Part shown: positions 1 to 9,257 of the stretch, in pieces | How positions within the stretch are numbered: the first letter of the stretch is position 1 | How the letters are laid out: the number at the start of each line of letters is the position of its first letter | Assembly: GCF_000524195.1 (NCBI RefSeq) | Contig: NW_020170567.1 | Span: 108,237 to 120,960 of the forward strand | Direction of reading: 5' to 3' | DNA from: Echinococcus granulosus | Taxonomy: Eukaryota > Platyhelminthes > Cestoda > Cyclophyllidea > Taeniidae | DNA: 12,724 nt | Notes under the pieces: model-generated | Told to the model about the DNA's origin: nothing | Database searches by the model: none | The model's input: the letters and a program-made list of their open reading frames with translations, nothing else | Translations under genes and position numbers: made by a program

Positions 1-130
1 TGACCACGGCAAAAGTTGGTGACATTTCGTCAAGGAACTCCATCAGCCGGTCAAATAAGCAACATACTACCCGATAATCAGACCAAATGTGACAAGTTAA
101 ACGAGGAGCAGAGTGTTATACTCAAATTTG
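1..130. other. Unique left flank of the tandem duplication
   Basis: This is the only part of the window that occurs once. I found no match to it inside the repeat unit, and no gene or regulatory element is recognisable. It ends at the left breakpoint: the base at 130 (G) is also the last base of each unit, but 129 (T) differs from its counterpart at 6426 (G). Confidence 0.85.
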
Positions 131-409
131 TCTTTGAATAGCATATTGTTGTGTTTGGGGTGAATTTAACTCTAGAGAAAAGTGGAGAGCTCGGCCATCT
201 CGTCCTTGTCTTGCGCCTTAAACCTATTTAGATGGTCTTTAAAAGACGTACACAAGAAATGACCTTCAACGACGCATTGGAAACAATCTCGCTGCATAAT
301 ATCTGAACAGACAAATGTGGTTTTTGTGGGTGCAATTCCAGTTGAAGTACAGGTGAATGTTAATTCGTGGTGTCAATAAATTGGACAGCCACTTTAGTTA
401 AGTGCGTCA
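131..409. other. Non-coding sequence, copy 1, before the GC-rich block
   Basis: These 280 bp have moderate GC content and no open frame of note. I see no gene, tRNA or clear regulatory site. An AATAAA motif near 375 is isolated and has no transcript end to support it. If the SLCO-like gene is continuous, this is intronic sequence upstream of exon A. Confidence 0.5.
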
Positions 410-2520
410 GTGTGGAAAAAGGCTACAAGGTGGGAAGAGGAGGACAGGTGGGTTGCAGTCGCGATTGGATGGGTTGAAAACCACGAAAACCCCTGAGACT
501 CAGACCATTTGGATTCCCGCAATCATGTAACATAGTAATGCAGTATAAAGGAATGTGGTCTGGCGTGGTGTAGTATAGGGTGGTGAGGGGGTCTGTTTGA
601 AGTCCAAATGATTGTGTAATACCAGCATGGAAGCTCAACCGTATCGATGTAGAGAAAGTCGCTTCCACCCAATGCATATAAGCATCGTTTGAGCATAAGC
701 GAGTGGGTGTGGTGATGTCAACGGATGTCTCTGTTGTGTCGCATCCACATGACTCTACCAATTTCACAGGAAGGAGTGAGACCCTACCCCGACTTTGATT
801 CATCCTCCATTCCGTCCTCCACTGGTGCAAGCATGCAACATTGTGCTTCATGTAATCCATCGTGTTCATGTGGTTCACTGGAAGCAGGTTGCTCAACACA
901 TACCCATGAGCATCCAACAAGTGCATGGAACGTCTGACACACATCTCATCTCACTTGACGAAGTCGCGCAGCACACGAATCCTTCCTTCCACTGTCGCGC
1001 TCAATACGCCATAACTAAAGGACGAACGCGGACATTAGCAATTTCGACAGGATAGGTCACGCAGCCTGCCAAAACTCGCTCTCTCCTTCATCCAGCTCAG
1101 AAGGACTGAATGTTCAATTCCCAATACTCACTGCTGAATGCAGTGAAGCCTAAGAAGACAAGGATTTTCTGGATCGCATCAGTATGAGTGATGCAAGAAA
1201 CCTGGGTATGCTGTACTGTACTATACCATACTATGGTGTAAAGTGGCGTGGTACATCACTTCCTACCGCCACCACCATAAGTGTCATCAAGGAAGTGGAA
1301 GCATGCGGATTCACCGTACTCCACAGCCACCCACGACGAATTGGAGCAGACTGCCTTAGGATGCTTCAGCTGTTCTGCTTCGATTTGAGTGCATTTTACA
1401 TCCAAATGTACTTTACCATTTGCCTTTAATGCACTTTGTACTTGTCGGCTGCGCCTCGTAAGGTGGCGGTGGTGATGGTGGCTTCAGCCAAATGTTTATG
1501 GTCGCCCTCACTCCATCAACAAATCCTTGTATTTTGTTTCCTTTCACCAAAGGGTAGTGCTACGTGATCACCACCGTGAGCTGAGGCAGCCCTCACCCGA
1601 GCGAAGTTTTTCAAGCTCAAGTTCATCCTTTCGATGTGAGCTCTGAGGCTGTGTGGGAGAGTCGACTCGCTTCTCAGGTCCACTTCAGAACGCACAAGTG
1701 GCGTGCCTGTGAACCGGTGATCAGATGATGTTGTATTGAAGAAAGAGGCCAAATTGTGCATAGATGAATTGCTTTAATTCGGATTCAGGCGGATGTGAAC
1801 ATCGCATCGACAAAGTGGTTTCGTGCGTGGGGTCAGAATCATGACCAGACCTTGTTGTGCGTCAGTCCAATTCATCAGACGAGGTGGAGTAACTGGAGGA
1901 TGGAGGGCCTAGCCACAATCATTTGGCAGAATCGGTGTCTTTCTTCCCCCGCTTCACCTCCTCCACTCATTTCATTCCACATTCACGCAAGTGATGGCAG
2001 AATGACCAACCTTCCTTGTATAGCGTTCTTCCAAAAGAACTGGAAGGGACATTGCGGCAATATCACTGAAAACAGTCCAAATTATTTGCGCTCTAAATGA
2101 GTGGCATCTGCAGATGAAGCAAACAGACCTCTACAGCACACGGTTCCCATGTCCAGTAAGACGTATAACATTGCACCAACATCTTGCCGCCCATAAAAGT
2201 GGGGAGAATGGTGTTCCGTTCAGCTGGACAAGGGACGTTTAGAATGCAACCTCCTGCAATGGCAACAGAGGAGGCAGGAAGTGGAGGTGGAGGAGTAGAA
2301 CAGATTGGTCCAGTCATGTGACCATTTCGGTGTGATAAAGCGGTCGCTGGAGAGGCAATGCAGTTCAGGTGAGGGTTGTCACTGGCTGTGGCGTAGATGC
2401 CTGCCAAAAGAGGTCGCACATGGTAGCAGGGAGTAAGCAATGAAGAAAGGAACGACCTTTTGTCATACCTTGTGCTCTGTAAGCAGGTCTTTATTGTTTT
2501 TGTTTCTTGTCCCACGCGGA
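410..2520. other. GC-rich block without a recognised gene, copy 1
   Basis: Base composition changes abruptly here. Line counts give 57% G+C at 1441-1500 against 28% at 4381-4440. Open frames occur on both strands and overlap one another (minus 423-944, 173 codons; minus 2093-2515, 140 codons; plus 795-1055 and 1795-2100). Their translations are rich in Cys, His and Met, lack domain-like patterning and match nothing I recognise, so they look like by-products of fewer stop codons. The block contains GGT/CCACC-rich stretches near 1265 and 1460, a purine-rich run near 2265-2300 and a G-rich start near 429-452. I found no terminal repeats or target-site duplication. It may be a dispersed repeat inserted in an intron, or an unrecognised non-coding transcript. 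Its ends are approximate. Confidence 0.5.
1128..1146. repeat. Short perfect inverted repeat, copy 1
   Basis: TCACTGC (1128-1134) is separated by 5 bases from its exact complement GCAGTGA (1140-1146), giving a possible 7-bp hairpin inside the GC-rich block. No function is assigned. Confidence 0.4.
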
Positions 2521-2960
2521 TGGCATCTTTGCATTCACTTCAACTATCAAGCAATATGAGATCTCTCCGTTTTGTTACCTACGGATACTTCCTCAGGCGC
2601 TTGAAGCACCTAAACTTGTGGAATTGATTCTCAAAAAAGTGTGGCAATAATATTTCAACGGCCAAAACGTTCTTTGGCGCTCTGATTCATGTTATTCTTG
2701 ATTTCCGTAGTGTTTGTGTCCTATCTATAATCTCGTAAGCGTATAAACATCAGCTTACTACACCTAAAACTCATAAATAATTTATAAATTTGCTTTTTGG
2801 AGTTTATACAAGGTAGGCCATTTTGAAGTCAGGAGGTTATTTAATTTGAACTCCGCACTCTTTCGAAATCAGCTAGCCTCTTTTGTTCCTTTTACGAATT
2901 ATTTGATTTGCTAATGATTTATTAATGAAATTATCAATCCTCGTGTTCTTCTCTCTTCAG
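2521..2960 (+). other. AT-rich intron end upstream of exon A, copy 1
   Basis: Composition falls back to AT-rich after the GC-rich block, with long A/T stretches near 2770-2790. No coding segment is recognisable. The stretch ends in a classic 3' splice site: a pyrimidine-rich run from about 2946 followed by CAG at 2958-2960. The intron's own donor is not in the window unless it lies unrecognised further left. Confidence 0.55.
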
Positions 2961-3324
2961 CTCTCCACTCCTGAAAATGACGGCAAGGGTGGATTGGCCA
3001 CAGGTGGCTTCGTTGCCACGTCACTACACCCTATATCCACTACCATTCCTGGCCGCTTTCCTGAGCCCATTTCAGAGGCTAGTGAGTCTCTCGTGTTGCA
3101 TTCACCACCATTACTGAGTCCAGAGGTGGAATGTAAACTGCATCGAAGACAGGGGTCAAGGGGAGCCATGCCGATTGCAATGCAGCAATCATTAACGTCA
3201 AAGGGTGTGCAACCAACGCCAACACCGCCTGCGTTTTTGGCAACCCCATTGAATAGACGATCGGAGAAGGGGTCCTCCTCGATGTGCGCATGTTTACAAG
3301 CGGGTTTCTCAAGAAAGTTTAGAG
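2961..3324 (+). CDS. Candidate SLCO/OATP-like exon A (cytoplasmic loop before TM7), copy 1
   Basis: Probable internal exon of an organic anion transporter. It follows a strong acceptor (CTTCTCTCTTCAG, ending at 2960) and ends before GTTTGT at 3325. It reads 121 codons in phase 0 and leaves one base, so it ends in phase 1. That base (G) joins the first two bases of exon B to make a Gly codon. The product is hydrophilic and Ser/Pro-rich, with a PTPTPP stretch at residues 85-90, a basic-Ser patch (RRSEKGSSS, 99-107) and a basic end (SRKFR, 117-121). It has no membrane segment. In OATPs the loop between segments 6 and 7 is cytoplasmic, long and poorly conserved, which fits, but nothing in exon A alone proves the family. 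Support comes from its position, phase match and raised GC against the intron. A stronger donor (GTGAGT at 3082) in the same phase could shorten the exon to 40 codons. A weaker internal acceptor is CACAG ending at 3003. Confidence 0.55.
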
Positions 3325-4957
3325 GTTTGTGTGTTTGCTACTGAAATTGATGCTGAAGTTGAGCATCAATTTGTTTTCGACTTGACCATTTGTTAATGCT
3401 TACGAGCGGTCCTTTCACTGCTTTTTACTGTACTCGCTACTGAACATAATGTTTTGAGCAGTGTGTTCTTTGGTAAAGGTGGTAGAATTTGAAGCTTTTT
3501 TTATTATTATACGTCCAATTCATTCAGAAATTTGGTCCTAATTCTTATTATTACCATCTGGATCATTCGGTTTTTACTGAAGGCAGTTTAATGCGTAATC
3601 ACCAAATACAAAACGACCCAGGTGCAAACTGACCAATGGCATGCAAGATGTGAGGTCAGGTGTGACTCACCCGAGGCGTAGTGATGAGTTCATGACCAAG
3701 CTGTGCTCATTGAATATTCTTCCAGTCTCTGTGCGTAGGTCTAGGTTACAGAGGCTTCGAGGCTTTAAAAGTGTGTTAATTCGTGGTGGATAATCAGTCA
3801 GAAACAACCGCTGCATAATCCATTTCATTAAAACAACTATTATAAATGTAATTTTGAACTTCACTCTTGTTAAGAGTTGTTAAAGTTACTAAAATCTGTG
3901 GTAAATTTGTCCAGCAAAAATGTCAAATAGGTCTGTGTAGTTGAGAGCCAATCACGGTGCAGCAATATTGTAGGCTTAACCAATGAGGTGCATCGGAAGT
4001 CAAGGAAGTTTTTTTTGTTCCACATAAAAAGTGTTCATTTTATGGAAATCGAATAAATCTTCTACCTGTAAATGTTCCTCGAATTCGCCATCTTGTAATT
4101 TTAAGACTTCACCAGCAACTAACTAACCAATTGAGTAGGCGAGTGTAACTTTTTTTGATATTTGATGACAAATTAATCTAAAATAAACAGAAGACTTTTG
4201 GGGAATGTCTATCGCATTGTAGACGGATGAAATCTTCGAAATTTACTGTCTTCTGCTAGGGTTACACAGATATTAAAGTTTTGATTCTAATTGTGGCTAA
4301 TCGAACGGTAGTAATTCTTTCGAACCTCCTTTTGAAAAGAAGGCTTTTCTATGTAACCCCTTTTTATGAATTCTGATTACACGTAATAATTTTTGGTGGA
4401 ATAAATAATTTCCCTAATTAAGCTCTTGGAAATCTCACTAATCACTTCTTATCATTCTCGATATGCGAATACTACAAGGATTACTATTAAACTGCGAATT
4501 TGAAGGTTTCTTACATGTTTTTTCCTTTTGAGTGAAATGAATCCTACTTTTAACACGTAAAAGCATCCAGATAGAGTAGATTATGTGAAATCAGGTTTAA
4601 TCCAGTTTAAGAGACAGATTTCACACTATTTAGTGTAGTAGGTCTCATCATGCATCCTAACAATGGTCAATCGCGGTGACCTTCAAACATCGTTCGGGGA
4701 GAATATTTAATTCGTGTGATTACCTTAAAGATCAATAATGTTGTGATAGTGACGCTAGTTTGGCCAATCAGATAATAGTTAGCAGGTCAAATGTATATTT
4801 GTCCATCCGGGATGATAGGACTTGTTTTAATTGAGTAGTCTTTTCCAAACTGCAATGATTGCCTCAAAATATGTAATCTCCCATTGGTAAACTTAGGACA
4901 CTGATCCATTTTGTATTTGATTAATGAATTGTTGCAATATGTTCATTTTTCTCGTAG
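3325..4957 (+). other. Intron between exons A and B, copy 1
   Basis: This 1,633-bp phase-1 intron runs from the donor GTTTGT to the acceptor TTCATTTTTCTCGTAG. It is AT-rich throughout and contains no open frame I would call coding; a 65-codon minus-strand frame at 3667-3864 looks accidental. It holds an 11-bp hairpin close to the donor, two CCAAT-type motifs (near 3949 and 4764) and AGGTCA or its complement at 3653, 4677 and 4784. None of these is shown to be functional. Confidence 0.6.
3344..3372 (+). repeat. Intronic 11-bp perfect hairpin near the exon A donor, copy 1
   Basis: AAATTGATGCT (3344-3354) and its exact complement AGCATCAATTT (3362-3372) flank a 7-base loop. The stem starts 19 bases inside the intron, close enough to affect donor recognition in the pre-mRNA. 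That effect is inferred from position only. Confidence 0.6.
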
Positions 4958-5122
4958 GTCGAACCCGTGTTTTCTGGCGCGTTGTAACCAACCCTGTTTG
5001 GTTGGGAGTAACAGCCACCACGGTGACTGAGAACACCATCGTCTCTGCCTATCTTACCTACGCTGCCAAATACCTGCAGGCCCAGTTTCGCACACCTGCT
5101 CATCTTGCAAGCATTCATACGG
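4958..5122 (+). CDS. SLCO/OATP-like exon B (transmembrane segment 7), copy 1
   Basis: Internal exon of a probable organic anion transporting polypeptide, a 12-segment plasma-membrane carrier of large amphipathic anions. It is bounded by TTTTTCTCGTAG and the donor GTGGGT (5123). The 165 bases are phase 1 at both ends: a split Gly, 54 full codons, then the first base of another Gly codon. Counting the split Gly as 1, residues show the order typical of OATP segment 7: a basic/aromatic lead-in, Asn-Pro at 12-13, a hydrophobic stretch with a buried Glu (TEN, 24-26), Lys-Tyr-Leu...Gln-Phe at 38-44 (KYLQAQF, compare the family's KYLEQQ pattern), then the short segment ending in Gly. It follows exon A in phase. 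Its opposite strand is also open (minus 4921-5118), but that frame is not protein-like. The family call is pattern recognition, without an alignment. The specific paralogue and substrate cannot be told. Confidence 0.75.
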
Positions 5123-5151
5123 GTGGGTGCTGTGTTGAAGTCATGGGTTAA

Positions 5152-5464
5152 AGGTCAAGTGAAGACTAGGCTTACTCTGTTTAGATATTCATGCGATAAA
5201 TAGCGAGGCTCGTTTAACTCATAATTCTTATCAAACGAGCCAATGTCGTCAGATTTTGAACTCAAATTAGTATCCACCTTATTCGTTTGACATCAAAGTT
5301 ACCAGGCCAAAAGGTCAACAGGGAGGTAAAAATGTTGTGTCCAAATTCACAAAAATGGGGGTTTATTTAAGCCTGAATTTATGTTTATTCAGTTGGGTTT
5401 GTTATATCTTAAAGCTGGTTAACAGTCCTTTTTTCCATGTAGAAATTGTAAGGTCAAGAGGTCA
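5152..5464 (+). promoter_or_regulatory. Cluster of four AGGTCA nuclear-receptor half-sites, copy 1
   Basis: AGGTCA occurs on the plus strand at 5152-5157, 5312-5317, 5451-5456 and 5459-5464. The last two form a perfect direct repeat with a 2-base spacer (DR2), a known arrangement for nuclear receptor dimers. About 0.15 sites would be expected by chance in this length on both strands. Two have A-rich 5' extensions (TAAAGGTCA and AAAAGGTCA) like those preferred by monomeric receptors. An intronic enhancer is an inference, since no binding data are available. Confidence 0.3.
5207..5241. repeat. 9-bp perfect inverted repeat, copy 1
   Basis: GGCTCGTTT (5207-5215) and AAACGAGCC (5233-5241) are exact complements separated by 17 bases. 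It lies in the intron 85 bases after exon B. No element boundary or function is apparent. Confidence 0.45.
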
Positions 5465-5805
5465 ATCGAAGGGTTGGATGATTAAAAGAAAAAAGAATTA
5501 GTTATTTCTCAAGTGCGATCTTTAACGAGTCGTTTTAATTTGTTTCAAAAGACAAGGGAGGTACTCCAATATCGAGCCATCAAAACACAAGTGTGTATTT
5601 GGTTGCTGTCGCAGCGTTTATTTCAAAAAAGTTCTTTCAACGTATCAGTAATGCTAAATGACGCAAGTTGGTGTTGTTTTAAAGCTATTGCAAAATCTCA
5701 ACAGGAAGGTCGGATTAACTTATCTTGAAACACGTAAATTTTGCTTCAATCAAAGCCCAAATCATAGGCGTCAAAATTGACGTAGTCTAGTGGCTTTCCC
5801 CTCTA

Positions 5806-6111
5806 CATCAAACAACCAATCAGGTTAGAAGTAATCTCTCTTTGAAGTACTGGCGAAAGTAGTCGTATTCTTCGCAGAGATCGGTAGATGCCGGGTCTAA
5901 GCTACTCCCTCAAAGAACGTTGCAAAACATGAGAAGCTGGAAGGCGCTTTGTAATCAACAGGTACTGAGGAACTGGGAGACCAAGGGAGAACTCATTGCT
6001 ATCAGCAATGTTACTAATTTGTGGGATATGGAAGGGGTTCACATAGCCAAATAGATAGCTGCAATAAGCACAATTCTCAGGCAATTCAATGGCTTCGTCA
6101 TTAATCCTTTC
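5806..6111 (-). other. Unrecognised minus-strand open stretch interrupted by one TAG, copy 1
   Basis: Reading the minus strand from 6111 to 5806, the frame is open for 69 codons, meets TAG at 5904-5902, then stays open for 32 more codons in the same frame before a second TAG at 5805-5803. The translation is fairly balanced in composition (for example ELPENCAYCSY early on and LPVPQYLLITKRLPASHVL before the TAG). It has no usable ATG near the start and matches no family I know. It could be a decayed coding fragment or transposon relic, or simply chance. A plus-strand frame begins right beside it at 6115. Confidence 0.2.
5994..6010. repeat. 7-bp perfect hairpin, copy 1
   Basis: CATTGCT (5994-6000), a 3-base loop, and AGCAATG (6004-6010) are exactly complementary. 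It lies inside the unrecognised minus-strand open stretch. It is short enough to be chance. Confidence 0.35.
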
Positions 6112-6427
6112 TCAGTGAGACAAAATCCTGCCGGGAATTTAAATCTGGGAACATTTCCCCTACATAAGCAAAATAACCAAGCCCAATCCCAGCTATTCCT
6201 CCTTATGTCTCACTGTTACTTCGCATTTGACTATCTAACCTTAGTGCCAATAAGAGCGGATAAGCATCACGTGCAAAAATATTACTGGAGAAATATAGCG
6301 GATGGGGTTGAGGACGAGACACACGATCTTCCACTCTCCCCTTGCTTAGCAGCATAACACAGAAACCATTTCTTATCACAAATTAGTCCGGCAACCGGTT
6401 AAGCATCAAACAATCCTCTCCCACTGG

Positions 6428-6706
6428 TCTTTGAATAGCATATTGTTGTGTTTGGGGTGAATTTAACTCTAGAGAAAAGTGGAGAGCTCGGCCATCTCGT
6501 CCTTGTCTTGCGCCTTAAACCTATTTAGATGGTCTTTAAAAGACGTACACAAGAAATGACCTTCAACGACGCATTGGAAACAATCTCGCTGCATAATATC
6601 TGAACAGACAAATGTGGTTTTTGTGGGTGCAATTCCAGTTGAAGTACAGGTGAATGTTAATTCGTGGTGTCAATAAATTGGACAGCCACTTTAGTTAAGT
6701 GCGTCA
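6428..6706. other. Non-coding sequence, copy 2, before the GC-rich block
   Basis: Same content as 131-409: no gene seen. It is joined directly to the end of copy 1, with no spacer between the two units. Confidence 0.5.
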
Positions 6707-8817
6707 GTGTGGAAAAAGGCTACAAGGTGGGAAGAGGAGGACAGGTGGGTTGCAGTCGCGATTGGATGGGTTGAAAACCACGAAAACCCCTGAGACTCAG
6801 ACCATTTGGATTCCCGCAATCATGTAACATAGTAATGCAGTATAAAGGAATGTGGTCTGGCGTGGTGTAGTATAGGGTGGTGAGGGGGTCTGTTTGAAGT
6901 CCAAATGATTGTGTAATACCAGCATGGAAGCTCAACCGTATCGATGTAGAGAAAGTCGCTTCCACCCAATGCATATAAGCATCGTTTGAGCATAAGCGAG
7001 TGGGTGTGGTGATGTCAACGGATGTCTCTGTTGTGTCGCATCCACATGACTCTACCAATTTCACAGGAAGGAGTGAGACCCTACCCCGACTTTGATTCAT
7101 CCTCCATTCCGTCCTCCACTGGTGCAAGCATGCAACATTGTGCTTCATGTAATCCATCGTGTTCATGTGGTTCACTGGAAGCAGGTTGCTCAACACATAC
7201 CCATGAGCATCCAACAAGTGCATGGAACGTCTGACACACATCTCATCTCACTTGACGAAGTCGCGCAGCACACGAATCCTTCCTTCCACTGTCGCGCTCA
7301 ATACGCCATAACTAAAGGACGAACGCGGACATTAGCAATTTCGACAGGATAGGTCACGCAGCCTGCCAAAACTCGCTCTCTCCTTCATCCAGCTCAGAAG
7401 GACTGAATGTTCAATTCCCAATACTCACTGCTGAATGCAGTGAAGCCTAAGAAGACAAGGATTTTCTGGATCGCATCAGTATGAGTGATGCAAGAAACCT
7501 GGGTATGCTGTACTGTACTATACCATACTATGGTGTAAAGTGGCGTGGTACATCACTTCCTACCGCCACCACCATAAGTGTCATCAAGGAAGTGGAAGCA
7601 TGCGGATTCACCGTACTCCACAGCCACCCACGACGAATTGGAGCAGACTGCCTTAGGATGCTTCAGCTGTTCTGCTTCGATTTGAGTGCATTTTACATCC
7701 AAATGTACTTTACCATTTGCCTTTAATGCACTTTGTACTTGTCGGCTGCGCCTCGTAAGGTGGCGGTGGTGATGGTGGCTTCAGCCAAATGTTTATGGTC
7801 GCCCTCACTCCATCAACAAATCCTTGTATTTTGTTTCCTTTCACCAAAGGGTAGTGCTACGTGATCACCACCGTGAGCTGAGGCAGCCCTCACCCGAGCG
7901 AAGTTTTTCAAGCTCAAGTTCATCCTTTCGATGTGAGCTCTGAGGCTGTGTGGGAGAGTCGACTCGCTTCTCAGGTCCACTTCAGAACGCACAAGTGGCG
8001 TGCCTGTGAACCGGTGATCAGATGATGTTGTATTGAAGAAAGAGGCCAAATTGTGCATAGATGAATTGCTTTAATTCGGATTCAGGCGGATGTGAACATC
8101 GCATCGACAAAGTGGTTTCGTGCGTGGGGTCAGAATCATGACCAGACCTTGTTGTGCGTCAGTCCAATTCATCAGACGAGGTGGAGTAACTGGAGGATGG
8201 AGGGCCTAGCCACAATCATTTGGCAGAATCGGTGTCTTTCTTCCCCCGCTTCACCTCCTCCACTCATTTCATTCCACATTCACGCAAGTGATGGCAGAAT
8301 GACCAACCTTCCTTGTATAGCGTTCTTCCAAAAGAACTGGAAGGGACATTGCGGCAATATCACTGAAAACAGTCCAAATTATTTGCGCTCTAAATGAGTG
8401 GCATCTGCAGATGAAGCAAACAGACCTCTACAGCACACGGTTCCCATGTCCAGTAAGACGTATAACATTGCACCAACATCTTGCCGCCCATAAAAGTGGG
8501 GAGAATGGTGTTCCGTTCAGCTGGACAAGGGACGTTTAGAATGCAACCTCCTGCAATGGCAACAGAGGAGGCAGGAAGTGGAGGTGGAGGAGTAGAACAG
8601 ATTGGTCCAGTCATGTGACCATTTCGGTGTGATAAAGCGGTCGCTGGAGAGGCAATGCAGTTCAGGTGAGGGTTGTCACTGGCTGTGGCGTAGATGCCTG
8701 CCAAAAGAGGTCGCACATGGTAGCAGGGAGTAAGCAATGAAGAAAGGAACGACCTTTTGTCATACCTTGTGCTCTGTAAGCAGGTCTTTATTGTTTTTGT
8801 TTCTTGTCCCACGCGGA
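6707..8817. other. GC-rich block without a recognised gene, copy 2
   Basis: Duplicate of 410-2520 with identical open frames on both strands (minus 6720-7241 and 8390-8812; plus 7092-7352 and 8092-8397). None of them looks like a real protein. Confidence 0.5.
7425..7443. repeat. Short perfect inverted repeat, copy 2
   Basis: Duplicate of the 7-bp TCACTGC/GCAGTGA inverted repeat at 1128-1146. Confidence 0.4.
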
Positions 8818-9257
8818 TGGCATCTTTGCATTCACTTCAACTATCAAGCAATATGAGATCTCTCCGTTTTGTTACCTACGGATACTTCCTCAGGCGCTTG
8901 AAGCACCTAAACTTGTGGAATTGATTCTCAAAAAAGTGTGGCAATAATATTTCAACGGCCAAAACGTTCTTTGGCGCTCTGATTCATGTTATTCTTGATT
9001 TCCGTAGTGTTTGTGTCCTATCTATAATCTCGTAAGCGTATAAACATCAGCTTACTACACCTAAAACTCATAAATAATTTATAAATTTGCTTTTTGGAGT
9101 TTATACAAGGTAGGCCATTTTGAAGTCAGGAGGTTATTTAATTTGAACTCCGCACTCTTTCGAAATCAGCTAGCCTCTTTTGTTCCTTTTACGAATTATT
9201 TGATTTGCTAATGATTTATTAATGAAATTATCAATCCTCGTGTTCTTCTCTCTTCAG
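8818..9257 (+). other. AT-rich intron end upstream of exon A, copy 2
   Basis: Duplicate of 2521-2960. It ends in the same strong pyrimidine-rich acceptor with CAG at 9255-9257. Confidence 0.55.

Larger units (their letters stand above)
131..6427 (+). repeat. 6,297-bp direct tandem unit, copy 1
   Basis: Bases 131-6427 recur without any length difference at 6428-12724. I compared stretches across the whole unit, including the T7 run near 3495 and the T8 run near 4010, and saw no mismatch or indel. All open frames also recur at exactly +6,297 with identical translations. The unit is not a satellite or a transposon as a whole: it has no terminal inverted or long terminal repeats and carries two exons of a transporter gene. 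A recent chromosomal duplication, a circular molecule read more than once, or an assembly loop would all look like this. Identity down to homopolymers favours a very recent event or an artefact. Confidence 0.97.
5123..6427 (+). other. Downstream intron sequence, copy 1
   Basis: From the exon B donor (GTGGGT) to the end of the unit there is no further OATP-like exon. The next family segment, a Gly-rich membrane helix after segment 7, is not found in any frame. The stretch holds an AGGTCA cluster at 5152-5464, a 9-bp inverted repeat at 5207-5241 and an unrecognised minus-strand open stretch at 5806-6111. A plus-strand frame at 6115-6357 follows an acceptor-like CCTTTCTCAG, but its translation is not recognisable. 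Confidence 0.5.

Noticed and set aside
423..944. Minus-strand open frame of 173 codons (repeated at 6720-7241), the longest in the window
   Set aside because: Its translation is rich in Cys, His and Met and has no domain-like pattern. Other frames in the same GC-rich block are also open, and no family was recognised. It is treated as a composition effect.
2093..2515. Minus-strand open frame of 140 codons (repeated at 8390-8812)
   Set aside because: It is in the same GC-rich block, with an unpatterned Pro/Cys-rich translation and no splice or start context that supports a gene.
2925..2960. ATG at 2925 giving a signal-peptide-like start to the exon A frame
   Set aside because: The apparent hydrophobic leader coincides with the polypyrimidine tract of a strong splice acceptor, and exon A fits in phase with exon B. 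An internal exon explains this better than a secreted protein.
358..3788. A 15-base word (TGTTAATTCGTGGTG) shared by 358-372 and 3774-3788
   Set aside because: Similarity stops at once on both sides. It is mildly unlikely by chance but does not define a repeat or element end.
4921..5118. Minus-strand open frame opposite exon B
   Set aside because: It is the shadow of the OATP-like exon, which has family-specific residues and splice sites on the plus strand.
3945..5822. Three CCAATCA-type motifs (near 3949, 4764 and 5816) as promoter boxes
   Set aside because: They are spread over about 1.9 kb within introns, with no TATA, initiator or transcript start nearby. Such short motifs are expected by chance.
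6115..6357. Plus-strand 80-codon frame after an acceptor-like CCTTTCTCAG
   Set aside because: It starts only at GTG, has no matching donor or known family, and does not continue the OATP sequence. It was kept only as a mention under the downstream intron.
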